Assembly: GCF_000422545.1 (NCBI RefSeq)
Contig: NZ_AULZ01000019.1
Coordinates: 1-64,000, forward strand
Length of the DNA: 64,000 nucleotides
Origin: Desulfocurvibacter africanus subsp. africanus DSM 2603
GTDB lineage: Bacteria > Desulfobacterota > Desulfovibrionia > Desulfovibrionales > Desulfovibrionaceae
Reading direction: 5' to 3'
The notes under the pieces are model-generated. The model was not told the DNA's origin and made no database searches. It saw only the letters and a program-made list of their open reading frames with translations. The position numbers were made by a program, and so were the translations under genes. Positions 7,164 through 15,600 of the stretch are shown here, piece by piece (positions within the stretch are counted from its first letter, which is position 1; each line of letters begins with the position of its first letter).

Positions 7164-7220
7164 GGGATGTAACGCCTCCAAACAGGCGTTACATCCCCAC
7201 TATCCCGAAGGGATGTAACG
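7164..7220 (+). repeat. Perfect 14-bp inverted repeat plus a third half-copy
   Basis: GGGATGTAACGCCT (7164-7177) is followed after a 6 nt loop by its exact complement (7184-7197). The first 11 bases, GGGATGTAACG, recur in direct orientation at 7210-7220. No T-run follows, so it is not a simple terminator. It may be a transposon end or an operator for a lost gene. Confidence 0.7.
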
Positions 7221-7307
7221 TAGGGAGTAAGCAATTTACACGAATCATTTCGAAGTTGAGTAGCCCTCTTCTGGACTGATCTGCCCGGCTCTTGTCGGAT
7301 CAGTATC

Positions 7308-7340
7308 TTAACAGCGCTGGGAGATGTCGGCGTCGTCCAT
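7308..7340 (-). pseudogene. Ten-codon start of a lost phage gene
   Basis: A short minus-strand frame, MDDADISQRC, starts right after the holin stop (TGATGG overlap) and ends at a stop at 7308. The first residues resemble the N-terminus of small phage TraR/DksA-like zinc-finger proteins, which often follow lysis genes. Its abrupt end suggests that the prophage remnant is cut here. Confidence 0.3.
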
Positions 7341-7762
7341 CAGTCCTTGTCCTTCCTGCTGAGGGCCTCGGTCACGCGCGGGGCGACCTTCTCCAGGCTG
7401 CGTCCGGCCACGTAGCCGCCCAGGCCGATCTGCAGAAGCGTCCAGGCCTGCGGGGCCAGGCGGTTGGGCAGCCAGTCCACAGAATCCAGGACCACCAGTG
7501 CCAGGAAGACGAGCATGGTCACGGGCCGCCAGTTGCGCTGCAACCAGCCGTTGCCCTGGGCCTCGGCCGCGATGGCCCTGGCCTGGGCCTCCATGAGCCT
7601 GGTCTCGTACCCGAGCATGCGCTCGGAGAGCTGCACCTCCAGCCGGAGAATGGCGGCCTGGGCCTCCAGGCGTTCCTTGTCGGAGGTGAACTTGTCGATA
7701 ATCCTGCTGATGGGCGTAATGAGTTCCGTGAGAAATCCGATAATGCTCATGGGCCATCTCAT
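7340..7762 (-). CDS. Phage holin, three-TM (GTA-holin-like) family
   Basis: A 140-residue protein with an N-terminal amphipathic segment (PMSIIGFLTELITPISRIIDKF), a long charged helix (residues 27-75, rich in Glu/Ala/Arg) and two hydrophobic segments near the C-terminus (PVTMLVFLALVVLDSV and LLQIGLGGYVAG). This layout is that of the 3TM-type holins next to endolysins in proteobacterial phages. The start overlaps the stop of the upstream peptidase. An internal Met five codons in (MSIIGF) is an alternative. It is part of a lysis cassette without other phage genes. Confidence 0.75.
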   Translation of the reverse strand: MRWPMSIIGFLTELITPISRIIDKFTSDKERLEAQAAILRLEVQLSERMLGYETRLMEAQARAIAAEAQGNGWLQRNWRPVTMLVFLALVVLDSVDWLPNRLAPQAWTLLQIGLGGYVAGRSLEKVAPRVTEALSRKDKD

Positions 7763-8199
7763 GGTTTGACGAACAGGATGCCCTGCCCCGCCCGGTCACG
7801 GTTGCGGCAGTCAACGTGGAGCCAGCCCACGCCGTCCTCGACGCAGGTGATGTGCCCAAAGGCCTCAAGCTCGGGATGTGCGCGGATGTCGGCGCGTATC
7901 TCGGCGGCCGTGGCCTGCACCGGCACTAGGTCCAGGGCGCGGCCGAAACGGTGCTGCGACAGGAGCGCGCCGACACCGCAGCCCTGCGGCCGATAGCCGC
8001 GAAACTGGTGCTGACCGCCGAAGAACCAAGTGTTGCAGACGAGCTTGCCGTAACGCTGCCGCAGGCGGTCGGCGGTGATCAGGATGCGGTCGTCGAGGAA
8101 TAAGGCGCAGCGGTCAAGCCGCTTGACCAATTCAAGCTCGCGGTAGATGGATTCGGGAAGCAGTTCGGGCCATGTGAAGTGTGTTGGAATGTAGGACAT
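7759..8199 (-). CDS. Phage endolysin-like peptidase M15 (D-Ala-D-Ala carboxypeptidase fold)
   Basis: A 146-residue protein with the zinc ligands of the M15 family: H and D in SQHRFGRALDL (about residues 83-91) and H in GWLHVDCR near residue 127. Such small M15 proteins cleave peptide cross-links in peptidoglycan during phage lysis. It sits directly before the holin in an overlapping pair. No signal peptide is present, which fits holin-dependent release. Confidence 0.85.
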   Translation of the reverse strand: MSYIPTHFTWPELLPESIYRELELVKRLDRCALFLDDRILITADRLRQRYGKLVCNTWFFGGQHQFRGYRPQGCGVGALLSQHRFGRALDLVPVQATAAEIRADIRAHPELEAFGHITCVEDGVGWLHVDCRNRDRAGQGILFVKP

Positions 8200-9618
8200 G
8201 TGCGCTCCTTGGTGGAAAGGAGATAGCTGGAGCGCAGGAAGATGGGGATGGTGGGGGGGACCTCAATTCGCCGGAGGTCTCAACTTTCGATTGGCACTAA
8301 AAAGGGGAGGTTTACACGCCTACCTGCATGCTTTCGAGGCGGGAAGTGAGGCCCGCTAGGGCACAGGAGAATGACTTGGTTACTACAATTCCTGCCATCC
8401 CCATTCCAGCCTGGACGGCAGGACTCCCGTCGAAGTATAGGCAAAAGCCACAAGGTCTGGATCGGAAAAACTCCGGGCACGGAGCCGTCCCGCTGGCGGC
8501 GTGAACCGTAACCCGGCTACAATTTGTTTCCGCCGCCGACCTGTCCGGCCACCGTGACCATCTCTCCTCGGTAAGCCTGGGCTGTGCGTAAATGTTTATG
8601 GATATCGCTGACTGGGCCGGTGATAGTGCCGGCCAGTAGGACCAAGATGGACGGCAAACCGACGCAACCCGTGAGTCAAAGTCTGAAACTGGCATTATTC
8701 ATGTCCGGACTTTGCCGAAGAGGCGCTTGTCGAACAAGCGGTGCCCGACGATGCTATGGCGCGCGCAGAAGAAGTAGCTGCGGCAAGATTCGCCAGCAGA
8801 GTCGTCTGGTTCTCTCGAGAGGCCTATTGATGAATCAGGAATGGAAGAATATTTCTGACTTTGAAAATGTTCTGAGAGCACTTGTTCTTGATACCTACCA
8901 TACCAACTCCCGTAGAAACTTCAGCTCCAGACCGTGCTTTCTGTCGAAGAGGTTAAAGTTTAAATGATCCTAGTAACAAAGCTGCTAGTTCTTAGACATT
9001 ACACTCGCATGGGTTTGTCCTGTCTTAGTGCGGTTAATCTGATTTGTAGCGTGCCGGTTGTTCACCTGCTAGCGGTTGCGCATCAATTTTAACCAACCCC
9101 CAAAGCTCCATATCTGAGGGCATCGATCAGTTAAGTCTTATTCGCGCGAGAGTGAACCGACCCTAAAAACATCATATTAAACCCAGTCTGGCTCGTTAAT
9201 TGGCACCCATGCAGGGGTCCCGGAACCCAAATCATAGCTTAGAATTAGCTTTAAAGGCAATATTGAAGGAAATATGGAGTCTTGAGGGAACCCAAAGAGC
9301 TTAAGTGAACCGACAAATTAAATATGAGAATAGAGTAGCCACTCTTATCATTGGTAAGAGCAACTTATCCGAATTGGCCCTGAGCGCTTACAAGCATAAA
9401 GCAAATATGATCACGCTTGAGTATGAAGGCGGCTGGATATGCTACCCGTGTACGCGGTTGTGCCGGATCGGTCCGCATGCGCAAGGTCAGGATCACCTGG
9501 ATTAAGAGCTACGACCCTGCATGCGGGTGCGCTATGTGATTTGCCATATTATCAGGTGTCTCGTTCGAAATCACTGAGGGGAGAGACTCCCTTCAGAGTT
9601 CTTAAGCAGGGGCAAAAC
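8200..9618. other. 1.4 kb stretch without a convincing gene
   Basis: Short frames exist on both strands but none has a clear start context, domain or codon pattern. A possible coding relic is a stretch at about 8710-8830 on the plus strand reading FAEEALVEQAVPDDAMARAEEV, which lacks a start. The second half (8950-9400) is AT-richer than its surroundings. A 66-codon frame at 9305-9505 starting GTG could be a small gene but has no recognisable feature. No tRNA or clear repeat was seen. Confidence 0.5.
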
Positions 9619-10929
9619 TTATCTGGGATGAGGGTCTCCCGCATCGTAGGTTTGCCCTACGGCTTTCACGCTGGGTCCTAGAAGCGTCTTTCGATGATTC
9701 TCATGCTCGAATGCCGTGCTCATGAAGTCGATCTCTTCCCGGCGCACGCCAAGTTTACTTGCCTGGTCCTTCCAGCTGCGCACGGCGCAGCCCACCTGAT
9801 GAGCGATTTCGCCCGCCCGCTTGGGGTCGAGCCCGAATTCTTCAGCCACGCTCAAGGCCAGATCGAGGGATGCCGTGCCATCGTCCAGATCGATGAAGGT
9901 CTGCAGCACCCTCGGCTTCCTGGAAGCAGGGGTGGGCTCCAGGTCGTAGACCGGCGAAAGCCTCCAGCCCTCCGGGCCAGCATGGAGGAAGCCATGGTTG
10001 CGCAGGTGGTCGTCCACATTCGAGACCATGATGTTGAACACGATCCTGCGCCATAGCTCCTGAACGTCGGCGACACGCTGCGCGCCATATCGCTGCAGGC
10101 TCTCTGCGATTTCCAGGTAGCTGCGCTGCTCACCGTCGGTTGCCTCAAGCATGCTCATGGCCGACAGGAAAGGGATGCGCACGCCTCCTCCATCGCGGTC
10201 GAAGCGCTCAAGCAGGAGCACGCTCTTGCCTGCCACCTTTTCCAGGCGGAAGTTCGGCACATTGAGCCCTGCCTCGCGTGCCATGGTCAGGGCGAGGTAC
10301 TCCCACAGTTCGACGTCCCATTCGTCCTGAGCATCGGGGAACTTGGCGATGTAGAGCCTTCCGTCATTGCCCATGACTGACGCCTTGGGCCTGGCCCCTC
10401 CCAGAGAGGAGCCTGGGGCAAAGAGGTCCCTCAGGTCTTCATCGGTCTCCCGGTTGGCCAGGATTCGCTCGGATGCGGCGAGCAGACGCCCCAGGTGGAT
10501 GAACGGGGGGATGGACTGCAGCCCTCCCGGCGCGAGAAACTCGCCCCCTTGCGATCCCGAGAACCGGAGTGCTCCCTGTCTGCTCACGTCACTCACCAAG
10601 AGCAGGAAGTCAGCCTCCAGCAGTGTCCGCTCGGTCCGGTTTTCCAAGGTGGCCTCGCGGCGTTCTTTTCGCCGCATGAGGGCCCGACCCCAGCGGTCCG
10701 GAGCCGAATCGCCCATGAAGCCGAACAGGACGCGCCCGGCCGGGGTGTGGAACTGGCCTTCACCGATCTTCAGGGCTGGTTCGAGCGCGAAGCGAAGCGG
10801 CGATGCGAGCCAGCTTGGCGCGTACTCGAAGGATGCTAGCTCAGTGCCCTTGGATACATGGATCCAAAGCCGCCCCACGAAGTGGGGAGTGCCCTGCAGG
10901 TCCATGTGGACGAGCAATTCCCTATTCAT
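9619..10929 (-). CDS. hipA: HipA toxin (Ser/Thr protein kinase)
   Basis: A 436-residue HipA-family kinase. The start at 10929 (MNRELLVHMDL) overlaps the end of hipB by 8 bp; a longer frame reaches into hipB and is unlikely. Visible features are the N-terminal HipA_N domain with LFGFMGDSAPDRWGR, the flexible loop SSLGGARPK, the catalytic segment SNVDDHLRNHGFLH (Asp then Asn) and the metal-binding YDLEPT. HipA kinases phosphorylate a translation target (GltX in Escherichia coli) and cause growth arrest; the antitoxin neutralises them. All key residues are present, so it is likely functional. Confidence 0.92.
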   Translation of the reverse strand: MNRELLVHMDLQGTPHFVGRLWIHVSKGTELASFEYAPSWLASPLRFALEPALKIGEGQFHTPAGRVLFGFMGDSAPDRWGRALMRRKERREATLENRTERTLLEADFLLLVSDVSRQGALRFSGSQGGEFLAPGGLQSIPPFIHLGRLLAASERILANRETDEDLRDLFAPGSSLGGARPKASVMGNDGRLYIAKFPDAQDEWDVELWEYLALTMAREAGLNVPNFRLEKVAGKSVLLLERFDRDGGGVRIPFLSAMSMLEATDGEQRSYLEIAESLQRYGAQRVADVQELWRRIVFNIMVSNVDDHLRNHGFLHAGPEGWRLSPVYDLEPTPASRKPRVLQTFIDLDDGTASLDLALSVAEEFGLDPKRAGEIAHQVGCAVRSWKDQASKLGVRREEIDFMSTAFEHENHRKTLLGPSVKAVGQTYDAGDPHPR

Positions 10930-11254
10930 GGCGGTCCTCCTTCCGCCTTGGGAGGCGGACCCGCTTGGGCAGGCGCTCCTCTTCAAGCCTGAGGCCGATC
11001 TCGTCGTTGCGAGCGTCGGCCAAGTCGCCCAGGGGCGTGCCGAGCCCCAGTGCGAAGAGCACGGCCGCGTAGTTGCCCATGCTTACGCTTGCGTCGCCCT
11101 TCTCGATCTTGGCCAAGGTCTGGCGCGTGATGTCCGCCCGCTCGGCCACGACTGCCATGGGCAGGCGTCGGCGCAGCCGGGCGTCGCGCATGTCCTGGCC
11201 CAGCTTGCGCAGCGAGCGGAGCACGGATATGGATGGCCTTGGGGCTTTGGGCAT
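10922..11254 (-). CDS. hipB: HipB antitoxin (XRE-type DNA-binding protein)
   Basis: A 110-residue protein with a helix-turn-helix at about residues 32-60 (MAVVAERADITRQTLAKIEKG). It is the first gene of a two-gene operon, overlapping hipA. HipB-type proteins bind HipA and repress their own promoter. The basic, charged C-terminal tail (RLPKRVRLPRRKEDRHE) is typical of the segment contacting HipA. Confidence 0.9.
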   Translation of the reverse strand: MPKAPRPSISVLRSLRKLGQDMRDARLRRRLPMAVVAERADITRQTLAKIEKGDASVSMGNYAAVLFALGLGTPLGDLADARNDEIGLRLEEERLPKRVRLPRRKEDRHE

Positions 11255-11302
11255 AATGTTATCTACATCTGACGAAATAATATCTTCCGTAAATGATAAT
11301 TA

Positions 11303-11321
11303 ACTTAATGGTGCGTTAAGT
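11303..11321. promoter_or_regulatory. Inverted repeat upstream of hipBA (candidate operator)
   Basis: ACTTAA at 11303-11308 and its complement TTAAGT at 11316-11321 are separated by 7 bp, about 50 bp before the hipB start. A dyad in this AT-rich leader is the expected kind of site for HipB autorepression, but binding is inferred only from position and symmetry. Confidence 0.45.
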
Positions 11322-11406
11322 CAAGGTTCACGTTAGGGAGAGGCTATGCAGGCGGGGTCGGGCATGCTTTGCGCAGCCAGAGCCCCGGAATGGGCCTCAG
11401 GCGTTA

Positions 11407-12312
11407 TTACGGGCGTGGGCTGTCCTGGTCCTCAGCCGGAGCGAATCGAAGCTTGATGGTTTCATCCGGCTTCTCAAAGGCGTTGCGGGACGCAAGTATC
11501 GCCTTGGCCCTCTCCAGGTCTTCCATGTCGATGGATGCGACGAATTCCTGCAGGCGGGACATGGCGGCAATGAAGGCTGATGGATCGCCGTGATTGGTCA
11601 GGAGCTTCAGGCTTGAGACATACTCGTTTCGGAACACGCTCGGGACGAAGATGCGCTTTTGCCCGGCCGAGACGAGTTCCGAGTTCAGCATGGCCCGAGC
11701 CACGCGTCCGTTGCCGTCGATAAAGGGATGGACCTCCGCGACGAGAAACATCATGAAGGCCGCGCGGGCGAAGGGGTGCGACAGCGACTTGTACATGTCG
11801 AAGCCCTGGCGCAGGGTCCCCCGCACGAGTTCCGGCGCGACAAATACCGTGCTCCCGGCGCGATTGGCCTTCTCTTTGAACTCACCCGGCCGCATGTCGG
11901 GTCGTGCTTCCATGATGGCTAGGTGCCTGCGCCTGAGTATGGCCAGGAGATCTGAAAGCGACTGCGGCGTCTGGCTCATCTCAGCAAGATCGCCGACCAC
12001 GCGGAAGGTCCCGAGGATGTCATGGGCATCCTGGTGTCTGGACTCGGGAATCCGCCCCTCGAAGACGATCCGCTGGGCATCGCCTACCTCCCATTCCGTG
12101 CCTTCGATGAAGTTCGAGAAGTAGGCGTCGAGAAAGGCGACGTTCTGGAAGGCCTCCCGCCTGTCCTGATCGTCGGGCCAGAGGGGAAGGGCTCGGCTGT
12201 CCAGGGCGCTGCGCAATGCATCAAGGATGGGCAGGCGGGTAGGATCGTAGGGCTCGCCCCTGGCCCTGGCTCTACTTCGCCCTGCAGGAGTCGTCCCCGA
12301 AGCAGGCGACAT
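11407..12312 (-). CDS. Fic-domain protein (AMPylator-type), start region rearranged
   Basis: A 301-residue frame with the complete Fic motif HPFIDGNGRVAR (195-206), which transfers AMP or another nucleotide monophosphate to a protein hydroxyl. An N-terminal helix contains S66-NFI-E70-G71, matching the (S/T)xxxE(G/N) inhibitory motif, so it would be self-inhibited. The first about 18 residues are antisense to a fragment of an RDD-family gene and are probably not original. The real gene start seems lost or shifted to near EPYDPTRLPILDAL. No separate antitoxin gene is adjacent, as expected for this class. Confidence 0.85.
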   Translation of the reverse strand: MSPASGTTPAGRSRARARGEPYDPTRLPILDALRSALDSRALPLWPDDQDRREAFQNVAFLDAYFSNFIEGTEWEVGDAQRIVFEGRIPESRHQDAHDILGTFRVVGDLAEMSQTPQSLSDLLAILRRRHLAIMEARPDMRPGEFKEKANRAGSTVFVAPELVRGTLRQGFDMYKSLSHPFARAAFMMFLVAEVHPFIDGNGRVARAMLNSELVSAGQKRIFVPSVFRNEYVSSLKLLTNHGDPSAFIAAMSRLQEFVASIDMEDLERAKAILASRNAFEKPDETIKLRFAPAEDQDSPRP

Positions 12313-12509
12313 TCGGCAAGCGCAAGCTCGGCTTCATCGTGGTCGACACCGCCGGCAGGCGCATCAGCTTCGCGCGGGCCAGCCTGCGCTTCTGGCTCTT
12401 CATTCTGTCGGGCCTGTCCCTTGGCCTGCTGGCCTTGCTGTGCACGCTCAATCGCGACTGCATCTGCGTCCATGACAGGCTGTCCGGGACGCGGGTCGTG
12501 TTGAAATAG
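12264..12509 (+). pseudogene. RDD-family membrane protein, 5'-truncated
   Basis: The plus-strand frame reads LYFALQESSPKQATFGKRKL, followed by a D-x-x-G-R-R-I-S-F-x-R-A block and a hydrophobic segment, and ends VHDRLSGTRVVLK. That is the conserved second half of RDD-domain membrane proteins. The N-terminal half is missing and the sequence to the left is the 5' end of the oppositely oriented Fic gene. A deletion or inversion has removed the start of both genes. Confidence 0.7.
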
Positions 12510-12603
12510 GCACGCCGCACCCTCAAGGGCCGCGCCGCGCCACTTCCGTGCCCGGAGAAATGGACAACCATGGGCTCATCCTCCAGCAAGTATTCCAACA
12601 TCA

Positions 12604-15600
12604 TCACTGTACGGGGACTCCGCTAACGGAGAGGTCGCGTTCCTTTAGCCAGCAGTAGAGCACCGGCACGAGCAGCGTTGAGAGCAGCACGAGGATCATG
12701 CCCCCGAAGGAAGGCACGGCCATGGGCACGAGGATGTCCGCGCCCCGGCCGCTGGAGGTGAGCACCGGCAGCAGCGCCAGGATTGTCGTGGCCGTGGTCA
12801 GCATGCACGGACGGATGCGCCGCATGCCGGCCTCCAGGGCCCTCTGGCGGGCCTCGGCCACATCCCGCGGCGGGCGGGACGCGAATGAGTCTTCCAGATA
12901 AGTGGCCATGACGACGCCATCATCCGTGGCGATGCCGAACAGGGCCAGGAAGCCCACCCAGATTGCCAGGCTCAGATGGATGGGATGGATCCGGAACAGC
13001 TCCCGCATGGATGCACCGAAGAGCGAGAAGTCCAGGAACCACGGTTGCCCGTAGAGCCAGAGCAGGATGAAGCCGCCGCTCCAGGCCAGGGCCACGCCGG
13101 TGAAGACGAGCATGGCCGAGGCCGGCGATTTGAACTTGAAATAGAGCACCAGGAAGATGAGGGCCAGGGTCACGGGCAGGATGAGGGCCATGCGCTTCTG
13201 GGAGCGCTCGTGGTTCTCGTGGCTGCCGGTGAGGCTGAAGCTGACTCCCTCGGGCAGCTCCAGCGGGCCGGAGCCGCGCAGGTCTTTCAGCAGGCGCTGA
13301 GCCTCCCGCGCGGCGTCCACCTCGGTATGGCCCCGCGCGTTGTCGAAGAGCACGTAGCCCACGAGGAATGTGTTCTCAGTCTTGATCTCCGCGGGACCCG
13401 GCGCGTAGCGGAAATGGACCATTTGCCCCAGCGGGGCTTCAAGCCCGCTCGGATCAGAGACGAGGATGGACTCCATAGCCGGGAAATCGTCGCGCAGCTC
13501 GCGCATGTAGCGCACGCGCACGGGATAGCGCTCCCGCCCCTCCACCGTGGTGGTCATGGCCTTGCCGCCGATGGCCGTCTCGATGACGTCCTGTACCGCT
13601 TGCAGGTCGAAGCCGTACTGGGCCACGGCTTGGCGGTTGATCTCGATCTCCAGGTATGGCTTGGCCAGGATACGGTCGGCCACGACGCTGGGGGGGTCGA
13701 TGGCCCGCGCCTCGCGCAGGAGTGCCTCCACGCGGCTCGCGGCCTTCTGGATGGAGGGAATGTCCGGACCCCTGACCTTGACCGCCAGGGCCGCGCGGAT
13801 GCCGCTCTGGAGCATGACCAGCCGGGCGGAGATGGGCTGCAGGCTGGAGGCTCCCGTGGTGCCGGGAATCGCGGCGGCGCGGCTGATGGCCGCCCATATG
13901 TCCTCAGTGGTCCGGATGCCGGGCCATGCCGCGCGGCCGGGGTTGAGCGCCGGGTCAAGCGCTGGGCGCCAGACACGGAACGGCGCTCCGCCGGGGTCCG
14001 GGATGAGCCCGCCTTGGGCATCGCGCGGGTATGTCCCCCGGACATAGTAGCCCGCTCCGTCTCCCGCTGGCACCGGCACGCCCCGCATGTCGAGCGCAAG
14101 GCCCGTCTCGCCAGGAAGATGGCGGAACGTTTGGCGCTCGCCGCGCCCGTCGAGCAGGTATTCCGGGTGATAGGCGATCATGGTCTCGATCATGGACAGC
14201 GGGGCTGGGTCCATGGGCGATTCGGCCCGGCCCAGCTTGCCCACTACCGAAGAAACCTCGGGAATGGCCGAGATGGCTTGGTCCTGGACGCGGATGATGG
14301 ACAGGACTTCGCCGATGGCGGCATGCGGCATGGTCGAAGGCATGAACAGGAAGGAGCCCTCGTCCAGGGCGGGCATGAACTCCTGACCAAGCCCCGGGAA
14401 ATTCCTGGCCAGCGCGGCCATGGGCGCCGAGTGTCGCACGAGGGCGGGCATCCAGCCGAAGACCCTTTCCGCCCCAAGCCAGGCGGTGCATCCAAGCAGG
14501 ATCAGGCTCGCGGGCAGCGCCAGGAAGGCCCGCTTGTGCTCCAGGCACCAGGCCAGGATGCGCGGGTAGGCCCTCTGGTACAGTCCAAAGAGGAGCAGCC
14601 AGCCGCCCAGGAGCGTGCCGGACATGAACAGGTTCAGGAGGAGCCCCTTGCCCGGCCCCAGGGGCAGCCAATGCCGGGTGGCCAGCACCCAGGCCGTCAC
14701 GACCACCAGGAACGTCGCAAGCAGACGGACGGCCCGGGCCGGCAGCCTGCCGCGCCAGCGCTCGGGCAGACGGTGCTCGGCGGTCTTGGCCAGGCCAAGG
14801 CCGAGCAGCGGCAGCCCCAGGAGCGGATGGACCGTGAACGTGAGCACCAGGCCCGCATAGATGAGCAGCTCGTAGGCCAGGAGCAGCTTCCTGTCCGGCT
14901 TGCCGGATCTCGGGAGCAGCAGGTGCGCTAATACCGGGACGAGCGTCAGGGCCACGACCAGCGCACCCATGAGGGTGAAGGTCTTGGTGAATGCCAGGGG
15001 CCGGAACAGCTTGCCCTCGGCGTCGGTCAAGGCGAAGACCGGCAGGAAGCTGATGACCGTGGTGCCCAGGGCCGCGACGATGGCGCCGGAAACCTCCCGG
15101 CAGGCCTCGTACACCGTGCGCAAGGCGCCCTGGACTGGGTTCCGCTCCATCCGCCGCAGCACGTTCTCGGTCAGGATGATGGCCAGGTCGTCCAGGACGC
15201 CGATGGATATGACGATGCCGGCCAGGGCCACGATGTTGGCGTCCACTCCGGTGAGCTTCATGGCGGTGAAGCACAGGAGCACGGCCATGGGCAGCACGAT
15301 GGCGATGATGAGCGACACCCCGAGATGCCCGATGCTGACCATGACCACGAGGATCGTGATGAGCACCTCGTCGGCCAGGGCGGAGCTGAGCGTGCCCAGG
15401 GTCTCCTGGATGAGCCCCGAGCGGTCGTAGAAAGGCACGATGCGCACCTGGCTGCGCGTGCCGTCCGCCAGTATCTTGCCCGGAAGGCCGGGCGAGATCT
15501 CCTCGATGGTCTGCTTGAGCCGCGCGATGACCTCCATGGGGTTGGCGCCATGGCGCACGGCAACCACGCCGCCGACGGCCTCGCGGCCGTCCCGATCCAG

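Noticed and set aside
8584-8967. 127-codon plus-strand frame
   Set aside because: Unusual composition, no domain, no leader; the region seems non-coding or decayed.
12272-12607. Minus-strand frame starting at the cusA stop and containing VVHFSGHGSGA, like a CHAT/caspase-type motif
   Set aside because: Most of it is antisense to the RDD-like fragment and the motif is too short and isolated; no catalytic Cys context follows.
12976-14931. Long plus-strand frame (651 codons) antisense to cusA
   Set aside because: Low-complexity Gly/Arg/Gln/His-rich translation, typical of the opposite strand of a GC-rich gene.
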